From Eutrophocola sp049446715 (GTDB taxonomy: Bacteria; Pseudomonadota; Gammaproteobacteria; Pseudomonadales; Pseudohongiellaceae): 64,000 bases of DNA. The stretch lies in NCBI GenBank assembly GCA_049446715.1, contig JBMTQX010000012.1, positions 1 to 64,000 of the forward strand. The letters run 5' to 3'. Each line of letters starts with the position of its first letter. Positions within the stretch are counted from its first letter, which is position 1. Of the stretch, positions 16,567-27,536 are shown in pieces. The position numbers were made by a program, and so were the translations under genes. A model generated the notes under the pieces. That model had not been told where the DNA came from. It made no database searches and saw nothing but the letters and a program-made list of their open reading frames with translations.

Positions 16567-18320
16567 CACAGATCAGGGCCCATGGTGATATGCAGACGAA
16601 AACCACCCTCATCACTGAGCGCATGGGCAATATCAGCGCGGATCGGTCCGATGGGTGAGAGCCAGCGAACACCGATGCCGACACTCTGCGTCCAGTCAAA
16701 CTCCTGCGAGGCGAACGCGTTACCGCCATCGTAAAACAGGGCGGCGCGCCAGTTGTTGCGAACCTGAAAATCGTATTCCACGCTGCCCACCAGCAGGTGC
16801 TTGCCACCAATGACCTCATCGTTTTCGTTGGTCGGACCCAGTGACTGGTACTTGTACCCGCGAATGCTCTGGTCACCACCGGCAAAGTAGCGCACCGAGA
16901 CCGGGAGCTCCTGCACATCATCGTTCCAGGTGGTGCCCATTTCGAAACGGGTCACGAAGCGCCCCGGACCAAAATCCAGCACCCCCTTGCCGCTGACGGA
17001 CAACTGCACAAAGGTAGTGTCGGACATCAGGCCCTCGGAGGCGCCACGCACCTGCCCGAACAGGCGCCAGCCCCGGGTTGGAAAGATGAAATCATTGGTC
17101 ACCGTTTTCGACAGGCTGTAGCCGAGCATGGTCAGCGTGGAGTTGTCCTCCTGCTGATCAATGATGTAGTCATCACGCAGGTAATCCACAGAATAGGTTT
17201 CCAGCCAGCCTGAAGCGGATTCACGCCGGTAGGCCGTCTCCAGCTTGAAGCGGTTACTGTCGTAGGTATCGGTTTTTTCGGTGATATAGCCGGTATTGAA
17301 GTTGAGGTTGGTGGTCAGGGGGTCATCCATCGGAATGACATAGCCCATGTTGACCTGGGAACGCACCGACGAGACGGCGAAGTCGCTGTCCAGGTGATGA
17401 CCACGGGTATTGATGTAGCGGTTTTCATAGGCGGCACGTACCCGCGGGCCGGTGTCGGTGGTAAAGCCAATGCCGGTGGACCAGGCATGACGCAGCCGCG
17501 GAATCAGCTCGATACTGACCGGCACCGTCTGATCGTTGGTACCGGCCAGTTCCGGAGTGATGGTGATCTGGCGAAAAAACTGGGTGTCATCCAGTTGGGT
17601 GCGCTGCTCCAGCAGGGCGGCACTGCTGTAGGGAAGACCCGGTTCGAGCAGGATCATGCCGCGCACAAAGGCCTCGGAAAACCCGGGTACCGGGGCTACC
17701 GATATGTCACCAAAGGTATAACGCACCCCCGGCGCAAACTGCATTTCTATCGTGGCGGCATAGGCCGTGAGATCCACGCGCAGTTCCGCCCGTTCGAAAC
17801 GGGCGGCAAAGAAGCCGTTTTCCACTGCAGCGGCACTCAGCGCGTTTTTCACCGACTCGTATTCGCCGTGATGCAGGGGCTGCCCTTCCATGGCCGGTAA
17901 ATCCGCCAGAACTTCACCGAAAATTTTGATATTCTCGGCATCTCCAGGTAAGCGTATACTCACTTCACTGACCAGCATGCGCTCTCCGGGCGTGATATCC
18001 AGCTGCAACTGCCAGCAGTTCTCATCCCGGGTGAACTGCATGGTGTGTTCAAGCCGGTAGTACCCCAGGGCCTGTCCGGCCCGCGTGACATTGCCGCTGA
18101 CCTGGGTGCGCAGGCGCTCCAGGCGGGCCAGCGGCGTGTCGCAGGCTTCACGGTCTATCCGCAGGTGATTGCGGATATTGTCCCCCAGCAGGTCGTCGGC
18201 ACCATGAATGACAATCGAAGCGGTCCCGGCCTGGCCCAGCACGGGCAGGGCGGCAATCAGCAGCAACAGGCCAGGCAGCGAGGGTAAAAAGGAAGAAGTT
18301 CTAATCACGAAACAGGGCAA
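16566..18320 (-). CDS. tamA: Outer-membrane translocation and assembly module protein TamA
   Basis: A 584-residue Omp85-family protein. A signal peptide (PGLLLLIAALPVLGQAG) precedes POTRA-type repeats (residues about 28-270), including LLEQRTQLDDTQFFRQ in the last one. A sixteen-strand barrel domain follows with Omp85 features such as YFAGGDQSIRGYKYQSLGP, the conserved RGY loop motif near residue 460. The protein ends in an aromatic-poor GPDL. It pairs with tamB directly downstream. The start is TTG 18320 or GTG 18308; neither has a strong Shine-Dalgarno. The gene is divergent from aroQ across an unusually long gap. Confidence 0.92.
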   Translation of the reverse strand: MPCFVIRTSSFLPSLPGLLLLIAALPVLGQAGTASIVIHGADDLLGDNIRNHLRIDREACDTPLARLERLRTQVSGNVTRAGQALGYYRLEHTMQFTRDENCWQLQLDITPGERMLVSEVSIRLPGDAENIKIFGEVLADLPAMEGQPLHHGEYESVKNALSAAAVENGFFAARFERAELRVDLTAYAATIEMQFAPGVRYTFGDISVAPVPGFSEAFVRGMILLEPGLPYSSAALLEQRTQLDDTQFFRQITITPELAGTNDQTVPVSIELIPRLRHAWSTGIGFTTDTGPRVRAAYENRYINTRGHHLDSDFAVSSVRSQVNMGYVIPMDDPLTTNLNFNTGYITEKTDTYDSNRFKLETAYRRESASGWLETYSVDYLRDDYIIDQQEDNSTLTMLGYSLSKTVTNDFIFPTRGWRLFGQVRGASEGLMSDTTFVQLSVSGKGVLDFGPGRFVTRFEMGTTWNDDVQELPVSVRYFAGGDQSIRGYKYQSLGPTNENDEVIGGKHLLVGSVEYDFQVRNNWRAALFYDGGNAFASQEFDWTQSVGIGVRWLSPIGPIRADIAHALSDEGGFRLHITMGPDL

Positions 18321-18921
18321 TTGTAGCGATCTGGTGGCGTAAATAAGCGGTTATGCGTCTATTTGTCATCAATGTGTTCAATTTAAGTGCTGACAGGGTG
18401 TTTTTAGCACCAGGACTTTGCAAAAAATGCCATGATCTTGGAGCGATCTTCTGCGAAAAATGCCACAAATGCTGTTTAATCAATGAAAATGGCAATTTAC
18501 ACTCCCCAAACGCGATGCTTTTCCGCTACAATATACCCTCTTTATGAACGGTGACACATTTCACGTGATCACCCGATAAATGGCACGACCTGCACACTAT
18601 AAGCGCATATCGCCTCAAGATAGGCTCTTGATCAATCCTTTCAGAGCCTGTTTGACCGGCCTGAACAGATACGCCTCAGGTGTCCTTGCACGTTGTGCCA
18701 GTAGCCTGGCAGAACGCATGGTAATGCGCAGGCAGGCGGATTGGCGTTCAGATAGCCACATGATCATGGATGCAGACTAGACCATTAGGCTTTTCGCGGG
18801 CTCTTGAAAGACACGCCATGGGTAATAACAAGTCTGGATAACGGCATAAGAACACACAGTAAGAACACTAAACAAAAAGCACACCGACAAGACCACTTAA
18901 AGGCACAAGATAAGGCACAAG
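18321..18921. other. 601-base intergenic region, AT-rich left half with repeats
   Basis: No recognisable gene. The left part is lower in GC and contains two near-identical motifs, TGCAAAAAATGCCA (about 18418-18431) and TGCGAAAAATGCCA about 32 bases later. A 64-codon plus-strand frame (18353-18547) would encode two CxxC pairs (CKKC, seven residues, CEKC), but it lacks a convincing ribosome site and the cysteines come from the direct repeats. A TACAAT at 18527-18532 could be a -10 without a good -35. Just before aroQ there is a tandem AAGGCACAAGAT-like 12-bp repeat (about 18899-18922). Confidence 0.5.
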
Positions 18922-19368
18922 ATGACATCCATTCTCGCGATCAATGGTCCCAACCTGAATCTGCTTGGCAGCCGGGAACCGGAAATTTATGGCTCCCTGA
19001 CGCTGGAAGATATCAATGCCCGGCTAGCGAGCCGTGCCAAGGCGGCAGGTTGCGATATACAGTTCCTGCAAAGTAACGCGGAAGCGACCATTATCGACCG
19101 CATCCATGAAGCAAAAAAGGAAGGGGTGAAGTTTATTCTCATCAACCCGGCGGCATTCACCCATACTAGCGTGGCCCTGCGGGATGCTCTGCTGGCCGTG
19201 GAAATTCCCTTTATCGAAATCCACCTGTCGAATGTCCATGCCCGGGAAGCGTTTCGCAAGCACTCCTTCCTCAGTGATGTGGCCGTGGGCAGTATCGTCG
19301 GACTCGGCCCGCAGGGCTACGAACTGGCCCTGGAAGCTGCGCTTGCCCGGGTCGCATCAGCGCATTAG
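18922..19368 (+). CDS. aroQ: Type II 3-dehydroquinate dehydratase
   Basis: A 148-residue dodecamer-forming enzyme that dehydrates 3-dehydroquinate to 3-dehydroshikimate in the shikimate pathway. ILAINGPNLNLLGSREPEIYG includes the N-terminal substrate loop and the catalytic tyrosine (Y24). INPAAFTHTSVALRDAL carries the conserved asparagine, and EIHLSNVHAREAFRKHS carries the catalytic histidine region. Length is standard. It lies upstream of accB-accC, the usual gammaproteobacterial order, with a 203-base gap before accB, so accBC may also have its own promoter. Confidence 0.95.
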   Translation: MTSILAINGPNLNLLGSREPEIYGSLTLEDINARLASRAKAAGCDIQFLQSNAEATIIDRIHEAKKEGVKFILINPAAFTHTSVALRDALLAVEIPFIEIHLSNVHAREAFRKHSFLSDVAVGSIVGLGPQGYELALEAALARVASAH

Positions 19369-19571
19369 CACCACAGGATGACATCGGCAGCCATTATCAC
19401 CGGGGCAGCATGAACACGCCATGAACACAGCCTTTATTCGCTGTAGTCGGGCCAGCCACCAGCGTGCTCAGCTGCGCCGGGGCAAGGATGAAGGGACAAT
19501 CATCCAGACACGTATTTATTAAGCTTTTTTACAACATATCAACACACCTCGAACCAGGTAACAGCCTCACC

Positions 19572-20021
19572 ATGGATATCAGAAAAGTCAAAAAACTCAT
19601 CGAACTCTTGGAAGCCTCCGACGTTGCGGAGATCGAAATCAAGGAAGGCGAGGAAGCCGTCCGTATCAGCCGCGGTCCCACCGGTGGCTATGCCCTCCCG
19701 CAATACATGCCCGCACCGGCACCCGCCCCGGTCGCAGCGCCGGCACCGGCCGCAGCCGGTGACAGCGCCGCTGGCAGCAGCTATACCGGCGACCCGGTGA
19801 AATCGCCGATGGTCGGTACCTTCTACCGCTCCCCCTCCCCGACCTCCAAACCGTTTGTGGAAGTGGGCCAGCAGGTTAAGGCCGGTGATGTTGTCTGCAT
19901 TATTGAAGCCATGAAAATGATGAACCAGATCGAAACCAGCAAGGCCGGCACTATTGAAGCCATTCTCGTGGAAGATGGTGAGCCCGTGGAATTCGACCAG
20001 CCACTGGTCATCATTTCCTGA
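19572..20021 (+). CDS. accB: Acetyl-CoA carboxylase biotin carboxyl carrier protein
   Basis: A 149-residue BCCP subunit. The N-terminal MDIRKVKKLIELLEASD helix is typical. A flexible Ala-Pro linker follows (residues 47-62), then the biotinyl domain with EAMKMMNQ, where K115 is biotinylated. PMVGTFYRSPSP begins the domain and contains the family thumb region. The start at 19572 matches the family; the earlier in-frame region has no similarity. It works with AccC, encoded 68 bases downstream, and with AccAD elsewhere to form malonyl-CoA. Confidence 0.95.
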   Translation: MDIRKVKKLIELLEASDVAEIEIKEGEEAVRISRGPTGGYALPQYMPAPAPAPVAAPAPAAAGDSAAGSSYTGDPVKSPMVGTFYRSPSPTSKPFVEVGQQVKAGDVVCIIEAMKMMNQIETSKAGTIEAILVEDGEPVEFDQPLVIIS

Positions 20022-20089
20022 GCCCGGTCACAAGTCTCTGCGGGGCGTGATGCCCCATCCGTACACATTGCCTGATTTTTGGAAACACC

Positions 20090-21436
<1,347 letters not shown>

Positions 21437-21447
21437 GGATCGCTGTC

Positions 21448-22353
21448 ATCGCCTGGCTGCAAGTTCAGATACCCGTCAAGGCAGACCAGGCCGACAACGT
21501 CGAGTCGGTGCTGCTCGATGCCGGCGCCCTTTCCGTGACCCTCACGGATGCCGAAGACCAACCCATCTTCGAACCCGGTCCCGGTGAAACCCCGATCTGG
21601 GACCTGGTGACTGTCGTCGGACTGTTCTCAGCCGACAGCGACAAATCCGCCTTGGAAACCAGGCTTGACGCGGCGTTGTCTTCCCTATCCCTTGCCCCGT
21701 GTACCTTGTCCCTTCTGGAAGACCAGGACTGGGAACGCGCCTGGCTCGATGATTACCAACCGATGTGTTTTGCCGACAAGCTCTGGGTAGTGCCCAGTGG
21801 TCTGACGGCAGACACCGGGGACGGCGTGGTCATGGAACTGGATCCTGGCCTGGCCTTTGGCACCGGGACACATCCCACCACCGCCATGTGCCTGGATTGG
21901 CTGGCCCGGGCCGATCTTGCCGGCAAACAGGTCATCGATTACGGCTGCGGTTCTGGCATTCTCGGTATTGCCGCCCTGCTGCTGGGCGCCGAACAGGTGC
22001 ATGGCGTCGACAACGATCCACAGGCGCTGACCGCTACCCAGGATAACTGCGAAAAAAACCATATTGACCGCGGCCGTTTTCCAGCCTGGCTGCCAAAAGC
22101 CTTTGCAGAAGGCCTGGCATCCGGCGACATTGCCGCCACCGACATCGTCATTGCCAATATCCTGGCCGGGCCGCTGGTCTCGCTGGCGCAATACCTTGCC
22201 GCCATGACCAAACCGGGCGGCACCCTGCTGTTGTCAGGCATCCTGCGCGAACAGGCGCACGAGGTAATGGCCGCCTACGCCCCCTGGTTCACCTTTACCG
22301 ATCCGGTTTACCAAGAAGACTGGACGCGTCTAGAAGGCAAGCGTGAACCGTAA
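21448..22353 (+). CDS. prmA: Ribosomal protein L11 methyltransferase, probable AUC start
   Basis: A SAM-dependent enzyme that trimethylates ribosomal protein L11. FGTGTHPTTAMCLDWL, VIDYGCGSGILGIAAL (SAM motif I) and VIANILAGPL (the NILA substrate motif) are diagnostic. The protein's family-like N-terminus, AWLQVQIPVKADQADNVES, has no upstream ATG, GTG or TTG in frame. The codon aligned with the initiator of E. coli PrmA is ATC at 21448, preceded by GAGGA (21435-21439) at ideal spacing. The first conventional start, GTG 21508, would remove about twenty conserved residues. CTG 21433 overlapping the accC stop is another option. From ATC the product is 301 residues, near the usual 293. Confidence 0.85.
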   Translation: MAWLQVQIPVKADQADNVESVLLDAGALSVTLTDAEDQPIFEPGPGETPIWDLVTVVGLFSADSDKSALETRLDAALSSLSLAPCTLSLLEDQDWERAWLDDYQPMCFADKLWVVPSGLTADTGDGVVMELDPGLAFGTGTHPTTAMCLDWLARADLAGKQVIDYGCGSGILGIAALLLGAEQVHGVDNDPQALTATQDNCEKNHIDRGRFPAWLPKAFAEGLASGDIAATDIVIANILAGPLVSLAQYLAAMTKPGGTLLLSGILREQAHEVMAAYAPWFTFTDPVYQEDWTRLEGKREP

Positions 22354-22440
22354 CTCTGAAGGGCGCACTTGTAATTAATCAGCAAACCCCTGGCCGGCGG
22401 GTGGGTTAGAATAGCCGGCACATCGTCATCGTGAACTGCA

Positions 22441-24366
22441 ATGTCACAACTCCTCACCCAATGCCCCTTTTGCCAGACCACCTTCCGGGTCAGTGAACCC
22501 CAGTTGCAGGCGGCCAGTGGCGTGGTGCGCTGCGGCTGCTGCATGGAAGTCTTCCTGGCCACCCAGCTTCGGGTCATCCTGAAAGAGCGTCCTTCCCGTC
22601 CGCAATCCCCGAAACACGACATCAGTGCCGATTTTCCAGCAGCCCCTGCACATACGGAAACGCCTCAAAATACCGCAACGGAAAACGCCACCATGCCGGA
22701 CTGGCAGGTCGTTGACGACGGGGCACCCCCAGGGCAGGACGACGCGGCAGACGTGGACAATAAGCATGCCCCCGACGTGTCATGGGATGAGGCCTTCGAC
22801 GAGGAGGATCCTGAAGACAGTGCAGATGCCTGGCCAGACACCATGAGCGCCAGTCGCGATGACTGGCTGGAAGAGCAAGACACCCTGCCCGAAGAAGAAG
22901 ACAATGGATTCGAGGTAGAGGACTTCGAGGACGACACGGACGCTGATGCAGACGCCGATCCGGAAGACACCGAAGCCGGTACAGCACTTGATCACGATAT
23001 GCCGAATCCGGATTCGACGGCAGAGCTTCAGGAAACCGATGATCATCACCTGTTTTCCTCCTGGGAGGCCGAGGAGGCATTCCGCGCCCGCCACCAACCT
23101 GACCTGGCCGCCGCCAATGACCCGGCACTGCCTGGCACCGATGAGGATGCGTATGCCGACGACTTCGGTTTCGCGGATGACGACGATGCTGATGAAGATC
23201 AAGATGACGCCGATGCCGGGACAGCGGATGCAGACGACAATTCCGGAGACGACCTCGACGCACCCCAAGCCAGTGAGAAGCCTGACTACAGTGGCCGCCT
23301 GAGTCCCGCCGGACATGCCATGGCCAGCTTTTCCGTTACCCATGTGCTGCCGAAAAAAAGCGCCATTGATGAAACGCTAGAAAACGATGCCAGCTGGTGG
23401 GACGCCCCGAATGAGCACGATGGGATGCCTGCCCCGTACAGTGCTGAGGCTGCGGACAGCGCTGATGACTGGCAGGATGATGATGCCATAGCGGAGACCA
23501 GCCTCGCCGGGACGGAACCGGTGGATGCGCCTGACAGCGCCTCGGCTGACCAACAATCCGCACCGGTAAAAACGCCGGTCATCGTGCCGGAGAAACGAGA
23601 CGAGATCCCAACCCTGGTGCCCGACCTGGTGGCCAGTGAAGAAATTCCGGCGCAGTCCCTGGGCGCCCAGACCATGACATGGTTCCAGTCCATCCGCCGT
23701 TCATTCAAGGACAATCGGGATGATGACCGATCTGCCGCCAGTTATGCCGGCAACGATGAAAAGGCCGTCATTCGCCGTCAGCTGGTGAACCTGCGTGATG
23801 AAGACTCGCTGGAACTGGTCGATCCTGACGCGCTGGAACACCTGGACGAAATCCCGGTGGAACTGCCGCTGGCCCGGCCACGTCTGAGCAACCTGCAGCA
23901 AACCGGTTTTGTCGCGGCCGCCGCCATGCTGCTGCTGGCCCTGGCTTTCCAGTACACCTGGTTCCACCTTGACCGCCTCATCCAGGAACGACGCCTGCCC
24001 GCCATTACCGGACTGTTGTGCCGCATGACCGCGTGCCCCGATCCCCAGGTGATAGATTTGACCGCACTGGTCACTGAAGAACTGATTGTGCGCAGCCATC
24101 CCACCGTCGCCGCTGCCCTGCAAGTGGATTTCATTTTCCGCAACGACAGCAACCGGGAACAGCGCTTTCCGCTGGTGGAACTGAACTTTTCCAACAACGA
24201 TGGCGACGTTATTGCCAACCGAGTGTTCACCTCGGAGGAATACATGCCCGGTGAAATGCAGCTTTTTACCCATATGCCGGCGCATTCGTCCATCCAGGTC
24301 AGCCTGGAACTGGTCGACCCCGGCCTGGCAGCTACCGGCTACTCGCTGGTTTTTCGCAATCCCTGA
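22441..24366 (+). CDS. Zinc-ribbon and DUF3426 inner-membrane protein with acidic linker
   Basis: A 641-residue protein in three parts. An N-terminal MJ0042-type zinc ribbon has cysteines C8, C11, C31 and C34. A very acidic, low-complexity middle of some 350 residues, rich in Asp, Glu and Ala, is almost certainly disordered. After one transmembrane helix (about 487-507, TGFVAAAAMLLLALAFQ) comes the C-terminal DUF3426 domain, ending in SLELVDPGLAATGYSL. Such proteins commonly sit between prmA and dusB in gammaproteobacteria, as here; their function is unknown. The cytoplasmic zinc ribbon and the outside DUF3426 domain suggest a membrane sensor or scaffold, which is inference. Pseudomonas homologues are usually shorter because of a smaller linker. 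Confidence 0.8.
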   Translation: MSQLLTQCPFCQTTFRVSEPQLQAASGVVRCGCCMEVFLATQLRVILKERPSRPQSPKHDISADFPAAPAHTETPQNTATENATMPDWQVVDDGAPPGQDDAADVDNKHAPDVSWDEAFDEEDPEDSADAWPDTMSASRDDWLEEQDTLPEEEDNGFEVEDFEDDTDADADADPEDTEAGTALDHDMPNPDSTAELQETDDHHLFSSWEAEEAFRARHQPDLAAANDPALPGTDEDAYADDFGFADDDDADEDQDDADAGTADADDNSGDDLDAPQASEKPDYSGRLSPAGHAMASFSVTHVLPKKSAIDETLENDASWWDAPNEHDGMPAPYSAEAADSADDWQDDDAIAETSLAGTEPVDAPDSASADQQSAPVKTPVIVPEKRDEIPTLVPDLVASEEIPAQSLGAQTMTWFQSIRRSFKDNRDDDRSAASYAGNDEKAVIRRQLVNLRDEDSLELVDPDALEHLDEIPVELPLARPRLSNLQQTGFVAAAAMLLLALAFQYTWFHLDRLIQERRLPAITGLLCRMTACPDPQVIDLTALVTEELIVRSHPTVAAALQVDFIFRNDSNREQRFPLVELNFSNNDGDVIANRVFTSEEYMPGEMQLFTHMPAHSSIQVSLELVDPGLAATGYSLVFRNP

Positions 24367-24512
24367 TCCAGATCCTCGATCCTTTCACGACAGCCGCCTG
24401 TACAAACAGCCGGAATCAGCAAATGACCCCACAGAAGTGATTTTCGCCCTTAGAATCACGCCTAAAATCTAGTAAGATTACGCCCTTTCTCCAACCCGTC
24501 AGAGCCAGGTCA

Positions 24513-25562
24513 GTGATCAAAATCGGCGACTACACACTGGATTCCCGCTTGGCGCTTGCCCCGATGGCAGGTGTGACTGACCAGCCCTTCCGCAAACTCT
24601 GCCGCCGCTTCGGCGCGGCCTTCACCCCATCGGAAATGGTGACATCGAATGTTCGCCTGTGGTCTCGTGAAAAATGCCGTCTGCGCCGCAGCCATGACGA
24701 TGAAGAGCAGCCGCGCGTGGTACAGATTGCCGGTGCCGACCCATTAATGATGGCTGAAGCTGCCCAGATCAATGTCGAGGAAGGGGCGCAGATCATCGAC
24801 ATCAACATGGGGTGTCCGGCCAAGAAAGTGCTCAAGCGCTCAGCCGGCTCGGCCCTGCTGCAGTACCCGGATCTGGTCAGGGACATCTTGCAGTCAGCAG
24901 TCGGTGCTGTATCCGTGCCGGTCACCCTGAAAATGCGCACGGGCTGGGACCCTGAGCATCGTAATGGCGTCGACATCGCGCGCCTGGCCGAAGATTGCGG
25001 CATCCAGTCCCTGGCCGTACACGGCCGCACCCGGGCCTGCGCCTTTCGCGGCAGTGTCGAATACGACACCATCGCGGCGATCAAGCAGGCCGTCAGCATC
25101 CCTGTGTTCGCCAACGGTGACATCACCAGTGCCCGCCAGGCCAGTGATATCCTGGGCTACACCGGTGCCGATGGCATCATGATCGGCCGCGGCGCCCAGG
25201 GCAGCCCCTGGCTGTTTGCCGACATCCAGCATTACCTGAAGCACGGCACTGAAGCCGCCTTGCTGCCCATCCCTGCCATCCATGAGCTGGTGCGTGATCA
25301 CCTCCGTGACATCCATGCTTTCTATGGCAGCGTCAAAGGCGTGTTTTTTGCCCGCAAGCACATCGCCTGGTACCTGAACAAACTCGCATCCCGCCTGGAT
25401 GCCGACAATCCGCAAGCTGGTATGTCCGCCACCCTGGCTGACTGGCGTCGTCACTTCAACACCCTGGAGGACGGCTCTGCCCAGGTCGACACCCTCGACC
25501 GGCTCTTTGAAAACCTGACAGAAAAACAACAAAAACAGCCATTAAAGGAACTGGCAGCATGA
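24513..25562 (+). CDS. dusB: tRNA-dihydrouridine synthase B
   Basis: A 349-residue FMN enzyme that reduces specific uridines (position 17 in E. coli) in the tRNA D-loop. LAPMAGVTDQPFRKLCRRFG is the FMN-barrel start, and INMGCPAKKVLKRSAGSALL holds the catalytic cysteine. KMRTGWDPEHRNG and ANGDITSARQA are Dus signatures. It overlaps fis by four bases (ATGA), the conserved dusB-fis operon. Length is slightly above the E. coli 321 residues because of a longer C-terminus. Confidence 0.95.
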   Translation: MIKIGDYTLDSRLALAPMAGVTDQPFRKLCRRFGAAFTPSEMVTSNVRLWSREKCRLRRSHDDEEQPRVVQIAGADPLMMAEAAQINVEEGAQIIDINMGCPAKKVLKRSAGSALLQYPDLVRDILQSAVGAVSVPVTLKMRTGWDPEHRNGVDIARLAEDCGIQSLAVHGRTRACAFRGSVEYDTIAAIKQAVSIPVFANGDITSARQASDILGYTGADGIMIGRGAQGSPWLFADIQHYLKHGTEAALLPIPAIHELVRDHLRDIHAFYGSVKGVFFARKHIAWYLNKLASRLDADNPQAGMSATLADWRRHFNTLEDGSAQVDTLDRLFENLTEKQQKQPLKELAA

Positions 25563-25879
25563 GTAACTTCCTGAATGAGTCGGCCAACTTTCAACCCGGT
25601 AAAGCCACAGCCATCGAATCCCCGGAACTTGACGAGCGCAGCACCAAGCAACAAACCCTGAGGGAGTGTGTCACCTCCTCCCTGTCCGAATACTTCAACA
25701 AGGTTGATCACGACAACATCAGCAACCTGTATGACCTCGTCCTTTCTGAAGTCGAGGCGCCGCTGTTGCAGACAGTGATGCAGCACACCCGCAGCAACCA
25801 GAGCAAGGCGTCGGCCATGCTCGGTCTGAACCGGGGCACGTTACGGAAAAAACTGAAAAAGTACGGCATGCTCAACTGA
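25559..25879 (+). CDS. fis: DNA-binding protein Fis
   Basis: A 106-residue nucleoid protein that bends DNA and activates rRNA and other promoters. The C-terminal helix-turn-helix reads SNQSKASAMLGLNRGTLRKK. The N-terminal part is a little longer than in E. coli (98 residues). It is translationally coupled to dusB. In enterobacteria this operon is growth-phase controlled upstream of dusB; that control cannot be seen here. Confidence 0.95.
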   Translation: MSNFLNESANFQPGKATAIESPELDERSTKQQTLRECVTSSLSEYFNKVDHDNISNLYDLVLSEVEAPLLQTVMQHTRSNQSKASAMLGLNRGTLRKKLKKYGMLN

Positions 25880-25926
25880 GCCTGCCTACACCAAGTCACT
25901 GACCTAACCATCGGAAGCAGTAACCC

Positions 25927-27513
25927 ATGACCTTGCAGAACCCGACTCCCGTCACCACGGCGCTGATCAGCGTTTCTGACAAAACCGGCATTATCGAATT
26001 CGCCGAGGCCCTGGCCGATATGGGCGTGGAGCTGCTCTCGACCGGCGGGACTTACCAACAGCTCAGTGAGGCCGGCATTGCCGTGACGGAAATCTCGGCC
26101 TACACCGGGTTTCCGGAAATGATGGACGGCCGCGTGAAAACCCTGCACCCGAAAGTGCATGGCGGAATTCTCGCCCGCCGCGGCCAGGACGATGCCGTGA
26201 TGCAGGCCCACGATATTCCGCCCATCGACATGGTCGTGGTCAACCTCTATCCGTTCCAGGCTACTGTGGCAAAACCTGACTGTGATCTGCCCACGGCCAT
26301 CGAGAACATCGATATCGGTGGTCCTACCATGCTGCGCGCCGCAGCCAAGAATCATGCCTGGGTCACCGTGGTCGTGAATCCCCACGATTACGCCCGGGTA
26401 CTGGATGAGATGAAAAGCAGCAATGGCAGTATTTCCGGTGCCACGCGTTATGACCTGGCCGTGGCCACTTTCGAGCACACGGCACAATATGATGGCGCCA
26501 TTGCCAACTACCTGGGCAGCCGCAATCCCGAGGGCGAAACCGAAACCTTTCCGCGCACCTACAATACTCAGTTCATCAGGAAACAGAGCATGCGCTACGG
26601 CGAAAATCCCCACCAGCAAGCCGCGTTTTATGTGGAAAGCGGCACCATGGCGAGGGAAGGCTCTATTGCAACCGCCACCCAACTGCAGGGCAAGGAGCTG
26701 TCCTTCAACAATATCAACGACACCGATGCCGCGCTGGAATGTGTGAAAAGCTACCATGAGCCGGCCTGTGTCATCGTCAAACACGCCAACCCCTGTGGTG
26801 TGGCCAGCGGTGCAACCGTTCTGGAAGCCTACGAGAAGGCCTACCAGACCGACCCCACCTCGGCCTTTGGCGGCATCATTGCCTTCAACCGGCCGCTGGA
26901 CGCCGAGACGGCAAACGCCATCGTCGAGCGCCAGTTTGCCGAGGTGGTGATCGCACCGTCTGCTCTCGATGACGCCGCTGCTGCCCTGGCCAGCAAGGAA
27001 AACCTGCGTCTGCTCGTGTGCGGTCAGTGGCCGCAGCAGCCGGCCCCGTCCCTGGATTACAAGCGCGTCAATGGCGGCCTGCTGGTGCAGAACACCGACC
27101 AGGGCGTCATCACGGAAGCCGATCTGAAAATCGTTACCCAGCGCCAGCCCACGGCGGATGAAATCCGCGACCTGCTGTTTGCCTGGAAAGTGGTCAAGTT
27201 CGTGAAATCCAATGCCATCGTGTACGTGAAGCACAACCAGACCATCGGTATCGGCGCCGGCCAGATGAGCCGCGTGTACAGCGCGAAGATTGCCAATATC
27301 AAGGCCGCCGACGAAGGGCTTGAGGTGAAAGGGTCGGTGATGGCTTCAGACGCTTTCTTCCCGTTCCAGGACGGTATCGAGGCAGCCGCCTCAGTCGGTA
27401 TCACCGCTGTTATCCAACCCGGCGGCGCCATGCGCGATGATGACGTCATCGCCGCTGCCGATGCCGCAGGCATGGCCATGGTCTTCACCGGCATGCGGCA
27501 TTTCCGGCATTAA
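25927..27513 (+). CDS. purH: Bifunctional AICAR transformylase/IMP cyclohydrolase
   Basis: A 528-residue enzyme for the last two steps of IMP synthesis. The N-terminal MGS-like cyclohydrolase domain has ALISVSDKTGIIEFAEAL and LLSTGGTYQQL. The C-terminal transformylase domain has KSNAIVYVKHNQTIGIGAGQ and ASDAFFPFQDGIE, with the catalytic Lys-His pair of the family in VKHANPCGVA. Length is typical. It lies 47 bases after fis and upstream of purD, with a purine-rich inverted repeat between the two pur genes. Confidence 0.97.
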   Translation: MTLQNPTPVTTALISVSDKTGIIEFAEALADMGVELLSTGGTYQQLSEAGIAVTEISAYTGFPEMMDGRVKTLHPKVHGGILARRGQDDAVMQAHDIPPIDMVVVNLYPFQATVAKPDCDLPTAIENIDIGGPTMLRAAAKNHAWVTVVVNPHDYARVLDEMKSSNGSISGATRYDLAVATFEHTAQYDGAIANYLGSRNPEGETETFPRTYNTQFIRKQSMRYGENPHQQAAFYVESGTMAREGSIATATQLQGKELSFNNINDTDAALECVKSYHEPACVIVKHANPCGVASGATVLEAYEKAYQTDPTSAFGGIIAFNRPLDAETANAIVERQFAEVVIAPSALDDAAAALASKENLRLLVCGQWPQQPAPSLDYKRVNGGLLVQNTDQGVITEADLKIVTQRQPTADEIRDLLFAWKVVKFVKSNAIVYVKHNQTIGIGAGQMSRVYSAKIANIKAADEGLEVKGSVMASDAFFPFQDGIEAAASVGITAVIQPGGAMRDDDVIAAADAAGMAMVFTGMRHFRH

Positions 27514-27536
27514 GAAAGAGACAGGAGACAAGAGAC

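Noticed and set aside
18353..18547. A 64-residue zinc-finger-like small protein
   Set aside because: The cysteines fall in the direct repeats, there is no clear ribosome site and the rest is not protein-like; kept only as a note.
25708..27234. A 508-codon open frame antisense to purH
   Set aside because: It is the complement of a highly expressed, codon-biased gene and has no protein-family features; purH is certain. The same holds for long antisense frames over purD, the M3 peptidase, mltD, tamB and surA.
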